In this document: positions 46,901 to 55,375 of the stretch, piece by piece
Layout: each line of letters opens with the position of its first letter
Numbering within the stretch: the stretch's first letter is position 1
Assembly (NCBI GenBank): GCA_021772675.1
Contig: JAJFLO010000068.1
Coordinates: 1-64,000, forward strand
DNA: 64,000 bases
Source: Verrucomicrobiota bacterium
Lineage (GTDB): Bacteria; Verrucomicrobiota; Lentisphaeria; JABSQK01; JAJFLO01
Reading direction: 5' to 3'
The notes under the pieces: generated by a model
The model's input: the letters and a program-made list of their open reading frames with translations, nothing else
Database searches by the model: none
Told to the model about the DNA's origin: nothing
Position numbers and translations under genes: made by a program

Positions 46901-48694
46901 CCGAATTAATGCATTGATTAATTGCTCTTGTTTAATATGAATGGAATCTCTATTCTGATAGGAACTATTTAGATAGCTTTCAATTAGTGTTTCCAGACCT
47001 AGATCAAGCCGTCCCCTTTCCAATCCATGTTTGAAACCAGACAAGGTATTGCTAGCTTGGCTTACGACTTTAGCTGCATCAAATTCTGCACTAGGTCCTA
47101 CTGAAATACCAAATGCTCGTTTAATTGCTGAAGTAAAACTTTGACCGAGACCGGCATTCTGAATTATATTAGCATTATTTAAAAGGTGGTTAGATTTAAA
47201 AAACGAATGGGCGGATTGAAGAGCAATGGCCGTCTCATATGGACGTTGAATAATTTCATGGATCACCGCATCTCTATATACATTAAATATAGGACTATCC
47301 GTATCCCATTTTCCACTGGCATCTCTAATCGGTTTGGTTTGAACAATAAAAAATCCATCTATTGGAATACTTTTCTGTAAATTTCTACTTAAATTCACTA
47401 ATTCCTTAGGAACATTTCGGCTATGTGTTTCAGCAACGGATAACACTGTAGCTAGATCGCGGAGATTAATTATTTCTACAACAAATTCTGCGGGATGTTG
47501 AAACACACGCTTCATTACCTCTGAGTTTGCCTTTTCTCTGTAGTTGAGGCCAGTTTTTTCGATGCCAACTAACGTTGCCTCCAACAAATTTTCGATGGAT
47601 TGGCGACTTTTCATGAATGAAAAGGCAATCTCGATGACCCGTTGTTCAAAATGTTTCCTTTCTTTTTGAATATTTGAATTTTTTTTACAATTGAAGAGAT
47701 ATTTCGTATGATTCTCGACAATGGAAGAATCAGTCAATGCCTTGAAAAAAGCATTCGCACTTCTGTCTATTTGATTGTCATTGAATGTGCCAAATACATT
47801 TTGGGGGGCGAGAATATTGTCTTTATTTAGATATATCATTTCTTGAGCTTCAATAATCTTTGAATCATAACGAAAACCATCTCTATTGGTGAAAAAATTG
47901 CGATAACCAATAAACAACTGTGCTTTAACTATCTGTTGAATTAATTGGTCGATCTCTATCTGAGCGTTGTTTCCTTCAGATTCTTTTTCCATTGCATTGC
48001 CATGTTTTTCTTTCCCTTTTCCAATCCCTTCGACTTCTAACTTTTTAGCCTCTAGCATTAGAGATTTGGCGGCCTTAGATAAATTGTTTCTATAATGTTT
48101 CTTTATTTTTAATTCTTGCTTCCAAAGCTTAATATTTTCCTCAACTGGTTCATTGATAAAATAATCACTACACATACTATTTTTAAATGAATTAAATTCT
48201 CGCTCTCCTTCTTCTGATGATGGTTCTCCAAAGATTCGCCATTCTTGTCTAAAATTGTACAATGCTTGACGACCATCATCAATAACTTGTGTCAATCGGG
48301 TGGATTTGTCCTCATAAAGATATAAAACCGAATTCATTCTATTTGCATTTTCATCATAAAAATAACTTTGCCCATCAATGGTAGGTATATGGCGAGCTTT
48401 ATATCGATCTCTATCTTTCTTAATGTCTACAAATGGAACCATGGAACCGCTATTTTTTAACTCTTTTCTTTTTTCAATTTCTAATTCATCACGGACTTGA
48501 ATTAGCAATGGTTTCGCCCCAATAGCCATAACCGCCATTTGTTCAATCTGTACGTCTTCATGATTTGCCAAACTTCCTTTATAAACATCGACATCAACGG
48601 TTAATACAGCACATCCTACCCCCATAAGACATGATCCTGTTATCGTAATGATGCTTAGTCTTTTTATGATATTTTTTCCTAAAAAATTAGTCAT
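43970..48694 (-). CDS. Giant coiled-coil lipoprotein, unknown function
   Basis: A 1574-residue protein from ATG 48694, behind a good ribosome site (GGGAGGTGG). The N-terminus ends in a lipobox-like LMGVGC. Next is DVDVYKGSLANHEDVQIEQM, which I recall as the invariant start of an unnamed family. There are three long coiled coils: about 710-840 (EKAEKLTVDKKKMEEAK), 990-1100 (ERKTKAEREKSEAESEKI) and 1420-1550 (KLKKIKGELTAAEKKVEKEK). Between the last two lies a globular segment with RVRVAGGGKTNYVVAKDDIG. The track start at 48766 is rejected. It overlaps the upstream lipoprotein stop by 8 bp, so translation is coupled. Confidence 0.8.
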   Translation of the reverse strand: MTNFLGKNIIKRLSIITITGSCLMGVGCAVLTVDVDVYKGSLANHEDVQIEQMAVMAIGAKPLLIQVRDELEIEKRKELKNSGSMVPFVDIKKDRDRYKARHIPTIDGQSYFYDENANRMNSVLYLYEDKSTRLTQVIDDGRQALYNFRQEWRIFGEPSSEEGEREFNSFKNSMCSDYFINEPVEENIKLWKQELKIKKHYRNNLSKAAKSLMLEAKKLEVEGIGKGKEKHGNAMEKESEGNNAQIEIDQLIQQIVKAQLFIGYRNFFTNRDGFRYDSKIIEAQEMIYLNKDNILAPQNVFGTFNDNQIDRSANAFFKALTDSSIVENHTKYLFNCKKNSNIQKERKHFEQRVIEIAFSFMKSRQSIENLLEATLVGIEKTGLNYREKANSEVMKRVFQHPAEFVVEIINLRDLATVLSVAETHSRNVPKELVNLSRNLQKSIPIDGFFIVQTKPIRDASGKWDTDSPIFNVYRDAVIHEIIQRPYETAIALQSAHSFFKSNHLLNNANIIQNAGLGQSFTSAIKRAFGISVGPSAEFDAAKVVSQASNTLSGFKHGLERGRLDLGLETLIESYLNSSYQNRDSIHIKQEQLINALIRFASKLLPIANYTTLISPLEEKGLLDNTVDITRRGLLGNEKGTNEKGTNENGAVCDVMNLSARGIVGKTLDSSLSLLFGKSTPPGNEDSYIRVLQAVGNSILTQANELITVKGYKKQLKDHYATELEALKRSLKIDPKITLDNLIKSLEQDVTDANEKAEKLTVDKKKMEEAKAVAQKAKVDAEKNVIKAKAEVDDLEKQLKGLKSKHKIIINAKSYFIEEIVHELKKRIREDDAALVNNSDDEDAQTEIITYTERKIAGKMKDLLEPRLNSSGLPDLENIPDAIDYLNLMVITKSLNDNIKMDSDTAIDSIIKRLQRSFGKVENKIKPLADNLIEEKTDLGRALETLEVKKSEKSIADANLKNAQEKLNTSIGEKAKKVNAVKAVQNIQYDLLEEIDTTDAGGIPSDVYSRIRRLINERKTKAEREKSEAESEKIKAEARLVVAIRNNDATEKSKAEAEKSKTKAEMESADKTIKIYGDAAISLEGREAPTDPIDLANFGLKEDDHNAKDVTDALIAALRYEHVQAVRESGAKEGRAKHIAAALNAAYAHRANMVHIRPASSYLRTSYPSTSLQSDPNLSWDNMLGQQGARSLPFAARWHGLLNPNKNTSNLINTDIDKQFWQNVNRVRVAGGGKTNYVVAKDDIGNWYVKSYSADPKPIIESAKNLALLGLSGKMGINLNRRILEAQKEGANGESDNGQSSKGQLESLLLKYEIAYNTQTAKDGKLVVELLGESLPKRLEDAWMTNEFLKQKINELKIKRDDATKLYLKEPIELLEMNLKEIERNKKLDYHTTGELIIGVLHGSRRFHNQLIQGIRDLYLTKADKQNLKTADDKLKKIKGELTAAEKKVEKEKENYTTAQNNLAKAKEPLPVTEQSVDTVQDILKMAHEEEQQAKKKLETAEEMLVDKKNEKAAAEKELKEKRTTYDSAVNGEKVANRFVSTIVHEMIEAVMNNRNDAVQDYETAVMFLGDANGN

Positions 48695-49406
48695 TGTCCA
48701 CCTCCCGGGAATTTGGAATATCAGCTTGTACATCTTTAGCAAACTCATTAAGCCGCTTTCGTTCATTCGTAATGTTCGATAATGCCTTAAATAACAGTGT
48801 ATTGAGTCTGGAACTATTTTGTTCGCTTATGGCTTTAGAAATAGTTCCAATCGACGTATCGATTGCATTAAAAAAGTCTTCGGGACTTGATCCCATTAAT
48901 ATTACCAATCGATGATCCTTTGGTGCTTCCCGGAAGCCCTCTGGACCGAAAATCATGAGCCGACGTCCAGTAGGAATCGCGCCGGCCACCTCACCTTCGG
49001 CCCTTGTTATCGACACGTTACCTGAACCGTCCTTAAATCCAACTTGTGAACCAAGTGTATCGATCAAATCCGCACGTACCCACCCCGAGGCAAACTTTTT
49101 GAAACTCAGGAAACTGGCCTGTCCCCGAACCCGAACCCGATAAATCGTATCCGGTATTTGTTCCTGAGGATCGAATACGCCAAGATAGTAAACCTGCTCA
49201 ATTTCATTATTTGGTGAGTAGGATCCGTAGACCGTCGCTGCGGCAATCCCAAGAGCTAAATTTTGTTCAGGTGTGGAACACCCTATCAGGAATAAGATAT
49301 TCAGCAGTGCGGCAGTATAGATAATCGTTTTTGTTAATGTAAATTCTCGAATTCGTTCAACGAATCTGTCAGGATTGAAAGGAATATTAATATTTTTTAC
49401 AATCAT
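48687..49406 (-). CDS. Small lipoprotein heading the large envelope operon
   Basis: A 239-residue protein from ATG 49406, with CGGAGA as ribosome site. A signal peptide with a lipobox (LNILFLIGCSTPEQ) is followed by a soluble part with IYRVRVRGQASFLSFKKFAS and GRRLMIFGPEGFREAPKDHR. The C-terminal ~60 residues are helical (NTLLFKALSNITNERKRLNEF). I do not recognise the family. The longer track ORF would start before the signal sequence and is rejected. It is translated ahead of, and overlaps by 8 bp, the coiled-coil lipoprotein gene. Confidence 0.8.
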   Translation of the reverse strand: MIVKNINIPFNPDRFVERIREFTLTKTIIYTAALLNILFLIGCSTPEQNLALGIAAATVYGSYSPNNEIEQVYYLGVFDPQEQIPDTIYRVRVRGQASFLSFKKFASGWVRADLIDTLGSQVGFKDGSGNVSITRAEGEVAGAIPTGRRLMIFGPEGFREAPKDHRLVILMGSSPEDFFNAIDTSIGTISKAISEQNSSRLNTLLFKALSNITNERKRLNEFAKDVQADIPNSREVDND

Positions 49407-49698
49407 TTTAACAATCTCCGCTAGGTGTTCAGTTTTTTTGTAAATGAGTATATCCAGACATGAAAGAAGGCATCGGAGGCGCCCCACGCTTATGCGTCTA
49501 ATTACTATCCCACAATTAGTCACTGAGGCAATTTTACCGCATTGAGACATGGTGTCAAGGAAATAAAAAAATAAAATGAATTTTATTCAGAGAAAATTAA
49601 TCTTTTTTACTTTAGTGACAAAAAAATGGAGCGCTAACGTTAATTCGCATTGCTCATAACGACGTTGATGCGAAAAGCGGGTTAAGACTTGCCGAAGG

Positions 49699-49867
49699 CT
49701 TTAGAGTGCATGCGGCCTGACGCCGCTTTGGATTCCCCCGGAGTGGAGGAGGGCCCGGACTACAGTTGTTCCTTTACTTGACCATGCGGAGTTTTGCTTG
49801 AAAATACCCTCCCCCATTTTCGCTCCGCGAAGTTTCAAAGCGGCGTCAGGCCGCACGCACTCCAAAG
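49699..49867. repeat. CTTTGGAGTG-bounded inverted repeat, copy 2
   Basis: The 34-base left arm (CTTTAGAGTGCATGCGGCCT...) matches the reverse complement of the right arm (49834-49867) with about three mismatches; the arms share GCGGCCTGACGCCGCTTTG. The element is about 170 bp. The track ORFs at 49701-49997 and 49798-50052 run across it and are not supported. It is the upstream region of the large envelope operon. Confidence 0.8.
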
Positions 49868-50052
49868 ATTTGCGTTGCAAATCAGGCGCCCCTCGAAAAT
49901 TCAACTTAACGGCCAACAGATACAGTTCATATCTTAACCTGAAAACACAGTTTACTGAATCGATACAACTGCTACGTAAAGAAAAATCTGCATACAATTT
50001 TCAACATATTGATTATAAGAATTTTACAGATTTCCGAGAAGTTCCTTATTAA

Positions 50053-50961
50053 TTATAGATTTGCTATCGTTAGCATACCATTTTTTTCTTTCGCAAACAG
50101 CCTGGCAGCCGCTCCAATTGGCAGCACAACCCGATTGGTATCGTGTCCATACTCCAATCCAGATAAAACTGGACCATTTACATATTCAGCGACTTCTCGA
50201 TATAAAGGTTCCAAATCGCCATGACTTTTACTTTCCGGAGTACAGTTATTGAAGTGACCAAAAACCAAACCTCTAATCTTGTCAAAGATCCCGGAAAGCC
50301 GCATTTGTGTTAGCATCCGATCAATTCTATATGGCTCTTCATTGACATCTTCAATCACAAGGATTGCCTGATCAAGTATTGGCATGTATTCGGTACCAAT
50401 CAAAGAAGTAATTATAGATAGGCAGCCTGCAATTAAAGTGCCATTTGCAACACCTGGTTTTATGATATTGAGATTCTCTACCTGATTAAAATTCCCATGG
50501 CAGCACAGATCCCAAAAGTAGTTATGAGTCAGTTCACTGAATCCATCCTGAGTGCAATCCGCACAAAGTGTTATACCTGAAAATGTAACCAAATTTATTT
50601 TAGAGTATATTGCTAATTGCAATGCTGTGGTATCACTAAATCCGGAGAATATTTTTGGATTATTCTTTAAGAGTTGGTAGTCTACGTTTTTGAGTAGTCG
50701 TGTTGATCCATACCCTCCTCGTGCAACAAATATGGCCGATATTTCCGGATCAGAAAACATGGTATGCAAGTCGTTTAGACGATCGCTGTCGTGACCAGCA
50801 AGGTATCTGTTTTTTTTATAGACAGACTCCCCGAGTTTTACCCGATAACCAAGCTTCTTTAGATAGTCAATTGCAGGCTGCAGCCGGTCCGAACTCACAA
50901 CTCCCGAAGGTGCGATGATTCCGATTCCATCTCCCGATTTCAATAATGCAGGACGTAGCAT
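50053..50961 (-). CDS. LD-carboxypeptidase (peptidase family S66)
   Basis: A 302-residue enzyme with DGIGIIAPSGVVS at the N-terminus and nucleophile Ser86 in ARGGYGSTR, followed by the FSGFSDTTAL block. A late Glu (in VIEDVNEEPYRIDRML) and His near the C-terminus complete the family triad. It trims the terminal D-Ala from muropeptide tetrapeptides in murein recycling; MccF-like immunity proteins are the alternative. Its neighbours do not decide between them. Cytoplasmic, no signal peptide. Confidence 0.9.
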   Translation of the reverse strand: MLRPALLKSGDGIGIIAPSGVVSSDRLQPAIDYLKKLGYRVKLGESVYKKNRYLAGHDSDRLNDLHTMFSDPEISAIFVARGGYGSTRLLKNVDYQLLKNNPKIFSGFSDTTALQLAIYSKINLVTFSGITLCADCTQDGFSELTHNYFWDLCCHGNFNQVENLNIIKPGVANGTLIAGCLSIITSLIGTEYMPILDQAILVIEDVNEEPYRIDRMLTQMRLSGIFDKIRGLVFGHFNNCTPESKSHGDLEPLYREVAEYVNGPVLSGLEYGHDTNRVVLPIGAAARLFAKEKNGMLTIANL

Positions 50962-51004
50962 AATGTTTACCGAATATTTATTGATTTAACTGAGTAATAG
51001 CGGC

Positions 51005-51049
51005 TGAAGCTCGCTTAAAACTTCCGCCTGAAGACGGAACTACAAACGT
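51005..51049. repeat. Half copy of dispersed palindromic element 1
   Basis: GAAGCTCGCTTAAAACTTCC then GCCTGAAGACGGAACTACAA and ACG match the right arm of the elements at 1-231 and 30029-30262. It lies upstream of the LD-carboxypeptidase gene. Confidence 0.6.
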
Positions 51050-51224
51050 CGGCATCCATGACTCATCCATAAATTTAAAACACGGAATCTGTACGAAAAT
51101 TTCATGCAGTTTCCCTAAATTTTATATTAGAAAAACGTTCGTTCGTCCATAATTGCTGGTGGTATTGACTTCTTTTCAGGTAATTTACAAAAAATTAAAT
51201 CATAGTATTTTGCGAGTAATTATG

Positions 51225-51366
51225 GAGTCTGTATTCAAAATGTGAGTGGCAAATAGTAAATCGGCCATTCCTGGCTGAATCATATGAGCGCAGTCAGGAA
51301 TGACTGTGTTACTTTGACCTCAACCTAAAGCCTTCCCGGAACCACTCACATTTTGAATACAGACTC
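51225..51366. mobile_element. MITE family TGTATTCAAAATGTGAG, copy 2
   Basis: A 142-bp element with perfect 25-bp terminal inverted repeats (left arm contains GTCTGTATTCAAAATGTGAG). The exact 8-bp sequence TAATTATG stands on both sides (51217-51224 and 51367-51374), a target-site duplication. There is no internal gene, so a transposase in trans is needed. Best preserved member of the family. Confidence 0.9.
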
Positions 51367-51559
51367 TAATTATGGGTGAACTCCAACACGTGCTTCGACA
51401 TATATATTGCTTTATCCAAAATACCCAGGATTATACGAATTGTTATGTGACTTTATTAATTAAACGTTCACCCCTAATTGCTGGGATTTTGCACTTGAAA
51501 TGCGTTGAAAACATGAGTTCCCAATCAGCATAGAATCCATGCGAGAGCCTGTCAATCAA

Positions 51560-51960
51560 AATCAAATAAAATGGTCGGATTCAACCCGCATTTCTCACAG
51601 AAAATCGTTATGAAACGATGTATCAGTTTGAAGTTGCTGAAGATGCGACGGGTAAATTCCACAGACGTACTCGCCAGTATGTCACGGATAATTGCCCGAG
51701 CATTTCTAACCCGGATTTCTCACAATACTTCGATTACAAAAGCGCATAATACCGAGATTCAATGTCTTAACTTGACCCTCAAACTCAAATGTGTATCGAC
51801 ACACTGTGTCATTCTTTCGTCCAAGTTAAACCTCTGAATATAGGCAATCTATGCTTTTCCACCAGAAAGTTCGTGAGAAAACCAGGCTAACAAATACGGC
51901 CTGAGACGGAGTGCCAGCAGGTTTCTTGAGAAATGCGGACTAAGTCCTCTCATTACGAAG
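51560..51960. other. Gene-free stretch with decayed repeats
   Basis: ACCCGCATTTCTCACAGAA (51585-51605) and ACCCGGATTTCTCACAATA (51713-51731) are similar, and GAGAAATGCGG (51928) is a reversed copy, with further GTGAGAAAAACGGG at 51969. A reading EVAEDATGKFHRRTRQYVTD from 51630 looks protein-like but is only 50 codons between stops. I suspect the remains of a transposable element or an unknown gene. Confidence 0.35.
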
Positions 51961-52106
51961 TTGGTGAGAAAAACGGGCTAGTGGAGAAATCATTTAATTT
52001 TACATCATTGCTCGCATTGGCATCCAATTGAAAAGTAGCAAACTATCATAACACTTCATTGTCAAATTGAACATACCTTCGCGCAATGGTCTCAAAGTAA
52101 TTCGAA

Positions 52107-53243
52107 TTATTTAGAAGACATAATATTAAATACCAACAATCGATTCGATTCGGGAACAATCAAGAGTAGATATGTCTGATCATCACATACGATAACACCG
52201 AAGCTATTACCGAATGCTGGGGCTTGGACCGAAATCTTGAAATCTAAAATTTCCTGAGCCCCTGAATGCCGGTTGAATACCTTAATCGATTGATAATCGT
52301 TTCCAAGAGTAATTATTTTATCGTGATAGGCGATGAGTGGTCCGCCTCCAGCACCAACCCAAATGGTTTTTCCATCTGAATCAAGGGCCTGAATTGTATC
52401 ATTCTCGACAGCATAGAAATTCCCGTCTTCGTCAACGGCAAAATAGTTGATTCCCTTGCTAAATTTAGGGCTTATTTTTGCTGACTTGGTAAATTTTCCA
52501 ATTTCCGGATCATAAACTTTTAAATGCCCATTATTCCCCATAAAAATGGTTTCTCTTTTTAAGGGTAAGTCAGTGCTTAAGATAGAATGACCAAATGAGA
52601 GTAGGTTTACATGATGATCAGAACCCCATTCAATCTTATTTTTAAAAGGCAACTGTAGCAAAAAGGGTATATAAATATTGTGGTCAATATTTGAATTATT
52701 AATCCTGGGATTTTTTTGCTCCCAGACAAAGGTATAAGCATTCTCCATTGAATAATCATTATAGCTATTGGTATCAATTACTATGGGAAGAAACTTATTA
52801 TCATTGTCTAAAAAACCCCATCCGATTTCCTGTAAATAGAAAAGTGAATCTGAATTACCGGAATAGAAAAAATCCAGGCTTTGGCAGTTGTTACATATTT
52901 CCTCTGAAAGATTTAATCGCCACCGTTCTGACGCACCCGTAAAATCAATCGCGTTGGGCAAAATGTTTAATAGTTTAAAACGTTTTGGGATTCTCTTTTT
53001 ATGGGGTCTAATTTTTGAGGGAAAACTGAACCAATCGTCGTTTTTATTGGCATTCCTAACAGTATCGATTTTTTTTGCAAGTGGATTTAGCAGTAGTGGA
53101 TCACCTAAGCGTTGCTGATGAACAAGTGCTAATGAAATATCATCTCCCTGAACTGACATATTTACCATCAGCAATAAAAACATAACATTAGGTTGAAACA
53201 AATTCACAGGTATTAAATTTCGTAATTGGAAATAATTTTGCAT
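52107..53243 (-). CDS. Secreted propeller-like protein of unknown function
   Basis: A 378-residue protein with an N-terminal hydrophobic export segment (FQPNVMFLLLMVNMSVQG). The C-terminal half shows beta-propeller-like strands: NYFAVDEDGNFYAVENDTIQ, ALDSDGKTIWVG, and further LITL/VFNR blades, similar to PQQ-like or NHL repeats. The start is uncertain because the ATG lies 13 residues before basic-hydrophobic sequence. A repeat (53254-53328) lies right upstream. Probably periplasmic or surface exposed; function unknown. Confidence 0.6.
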   Translation of the reverse strand: MQNYFQLRNLIPVNLFQPNVMFLLLMVNMSVQGDDISLALVHQQRLGDPLLLNPLAKKIDTVRNANKNDDWFSFPSKIRPHKKRIPKRFKLLNILPNAIDFTGASERWRLNLSEEICNNCQSLDFFYSGNSDSLFYLQEIGWGFLDNDNKFLPIVIDTNSYNDYSMENAYTFVWEQKNPRINNSNIDHNIYIPFLLQLPFKNKIEWGSDHHVNLLSFGHSILSTDLPLKRETIFMGNNGHLKVYDPEIGKFTKSAKISPKFSKGINYFAVDEDGNFYAVENDTIQALDSDGKTIWVGAGGGPLIAYHDKIITLGNDYQSIKVFNRHSGAQEILDFKISVQAPAFGNSFGVIVCDDQTYLLLIVPESNRLLVFNIMSSK

Positions 53244-53253
53244 GCAGTCCTAA

Positions 53254-53328
53254 CCTGAACAATTCATAACTCATTGATATCACGCAATCTAATAACTCTC
53301 ACTACAAAAGTTTATGAATTATTCAGGC
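53254..53328. repeat. CCTGNATAATNCATAA palindromic repeat, copy 3
   Basis: CCTGAACAATTCATAA at the left and TTTATGAATTATTCAGG at the right are complementary apart from one base. The middle (CTCATTGATATCACGCAATC) matches 30378-30400. About 75 bp, it can fold as a hairpin and starts 10 bp before the secreted-protein gene. Confidence 0.75.
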
Positions 53329-53350
53329 CAATGTGCTAAAGATTGAAAAA

Positions 53351-55315
53351 CTAATCCACCAAACAAAGTGACGAGTTACAATCATGAATATTTGTGTTGT
53401 TTAATTCATCGATTTCGTTACTCCAGTGGCAAAGATTTGCGATAAGCCACAAATTTTTGTCGCCAGTATTTAACATTTTTTCTAGTTCAGCAGAGTTAAA
53501 CAGAGATTGCGACAGACTGGAATTGAGACAAAGATCTCTCATGTAATCAGAAAGAGAGGTTGAAAACCAAGCTGAAAAAGGCACCGGAAAGCTCATCTTT
53601 TTCCGATCTATAATCTGATCAGGGAGAATATTTTTGAATGCATTTCTTGTAAGTCGTTTTGTTTCTAATAAATCAAACTCATCGATTTGATCAACTGTAA
53701 GTGATTGTCCCCGCTGCTTTGCTTCGTTGTTCCGCCAATCCATTTTGTAATGATCAGGTAATGAAAAGGCAAATTCCACCAAACGATGATCAGTGAATGG
53801 AACCCTGGCTTCAACAGAAGTAAGCATGGTGCTGCTATCTACTCTTGATAATAAACTTTCTAAATTGAAATTTGCATGTAAGTGTAATCGTTTATCAAAC
53901 GTGGAACATGATTCCAATCGATTAAAAAATGATTCATAAAAAGAAATCATTTCACTATCATCGTCTAATTCTGTCCAAACCTCTTCTTTGAATAACTTAA
54001 ACTTATCAACCAATCCCATCCAGGAACAGGTACTTAAAAAATGATCGGTATCATTGAGGAAAAATGCCCTCCCATATTTCATGAGCATCGACATAGAAAA
54101 TGGGTCAGATAAATCAACAGCATCTGATTCCCGAGAACATCGATCATAATCAAAAGCGGAAAAATGAGGTTGGACATAGCCGCCGAAAATTTCATCGGCT
54201 CCTTCTCCCGTTAACGTTACCGTACATCTCTTCTTCAATGCTTTAGCAAGCTTAAATATTGAGATTTCATTTGGGGTTGATAGCGGTAGTCCCTTGTTCT
54301 TAATCAATGCAATCCAATTTGTTACAAAATCATCTGATGTTATTGTTTCACTGTTCATCTCCAAGGCGAATTTATCTGTTACAAGCTTCGCATAGTGATA
54401 CTCGTTTAATGTTTCATCATCTGTCCCAGCGCAAAACGTTGGTATCTTTTTGAGATAGTGGTTTGCAACGACGGCTGAAATAATTGCCGAATCCAAGCCA
54501 CCACTAATAAATAATCCAAGCGGAACATCACTCATTAATCGCATTTTTACCGAATCGTCAATCAATGCATGACATTGTTCAACTGCTGTATCAAACGAAA
54601 GATTCAATTTTTCCTCATCTGGAATTACGGGAATTTGCCAGTAGCTCTTTGAGGATACATTCCAGGAGTTATAGTTAATCGATCTATAAGTTCCTGGTTT
54701 TAGTGTGTATACATCATTAACAAGTGTAGTTTCCCCCAAACAAGTTCGACCAGTTGTCAGGTAATGCGACATGGCAGACAAATTATAAGAGCACTGTGTT
54801 TCAGACAGTAGGGCCACTGCAGGAATCGTCGAAGCAAAGCACATTCTGTTTTTACTTTGAGTAAAATATAGTGGTTTAATTCCCATACGATCTCTTGCCA
54901 GATGCAAAACTTCTTTTCTAGGATCGACTAAACCTATAGCAAAGAAACCGTTAAAATACTCGAAACAATTTAATCCCCAGTGCAGATATGCTTTTAGGAC
55001 AACTTCAGTGTCACAGTTTGTAAAAAACTGGTATCCATATTTTTTTAGTCGTTCCCTCAGATTGATATAATTATAAATTTCTCCATTATAGGTTAACGCA
55101 CAACCTGAATCACCATCCACCATAGGCTGACTACCCGATTCAATATCTATAATAGCCAGTCTTGTATGACCAAAAACCCAGTGAGAACCTTGGCATGTCC
55201 CCTGCGCGTTAGGTCCTCTGTTGTGGAGAATTTTCAATGATTTATTGATTAAATCATTATTCTTATGACGGAGATTTTCATCGGGCGTACTTATGATACC
55301 GGCGATTCCACACAT
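53351..55315 (-). CDS. asnB: Asparagine synthase (glutamine-hydrolysing)
   Basis: A 654-residue AsnB. Cys2 in MCGIAGII is the glutaminase nucleophile, so ATG 55315 is the start (the track's 27 extra codons are rejected); ribosome site AAAGGG. NGEIYNY and the PP-loop SGGLDSAI of the synthetase domain are intact, with GEGADEIFGGY. It makes Asn from Asp, Gln and ATP, or amidates a surface or peptide product in cases where asnB-like genes sit in biosynthetic clusters. Alone here; divergent from the signalling operon by 60 bp. Confidence 0.93.
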   Translation of the reverse strand: MCGIAGIISTPDENLRHKNNDLINKSLKILHNRGPNAQGTCQGSHWVFGHTRLAIIDIESGSQPMVDGDSGCALTYNGEIYNYINLRERLKKYGYQFFTNCDTEVVLKAYLHWGLNCFEYFNGFFAIGLVDPRKEVLHLARDRMGIKPLYFTQSKNRMCFASTIPAVALLSETQCSYNLSAMSHYLTTGRTCLGETTLVNDVYTLKPGTYRSINYNSWNVSSKSYWQIPVIPDEEKLNLSFDTAVEQCHALIDDSVKMRLMSDVPLGLFISGGLDSAIISAVVANHYLKKIPTFCAGTDDETLNEYHYAKLVTDKFALEMNSETITSDDFVTNWIALIKNKGLPLSTPNEISIFKLAKALKKRCTVTLTGEGADEIFGGYVQPHFSAFDYDRCSRESDAVDLSDPFSMSMLMKYGRAFFLNDTDHFLSTCSWMGLVDKFKLFKEEVWTELDDDSEMISFYESFFNRLESCSTFDKRLHLHANFNLESLLSRVDSSTMLTSVEARVPFTDHRLVEFAFSLPDHYKMDWRNNEAKQRGQSLTVDQIDEFDLLETKRLTRNAFKNILPDQIIDRKKMSFPVPFSAWFSTSLSDYMRDLCLNSSLSQSLFNSAELEKMLNTGDKNLWLIANLCHWSNEIDELNNTNIHDCNSSLCLVD

Positions 55316-55375
55316 ATAATTTATCCCTTTAGGTAATTGACAATAAAATTTTCGCAATTCCGATGCCAGGCAAAA

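Noticed and set aside
49701-50052. Two overlapping ORFs around the palindrome
   Set aside because: Both read across the inverted-repeat element at 49699-49867, and the arginine- and serine-rich content has no coding pattern.
51571-51837. 88-codon ORF
   Set aside because: It lies in a decayed repeat stretch. A different frame (EVAEDATGKFHRRTRQYVTD) looks more protein-like but is only about 50 codons.
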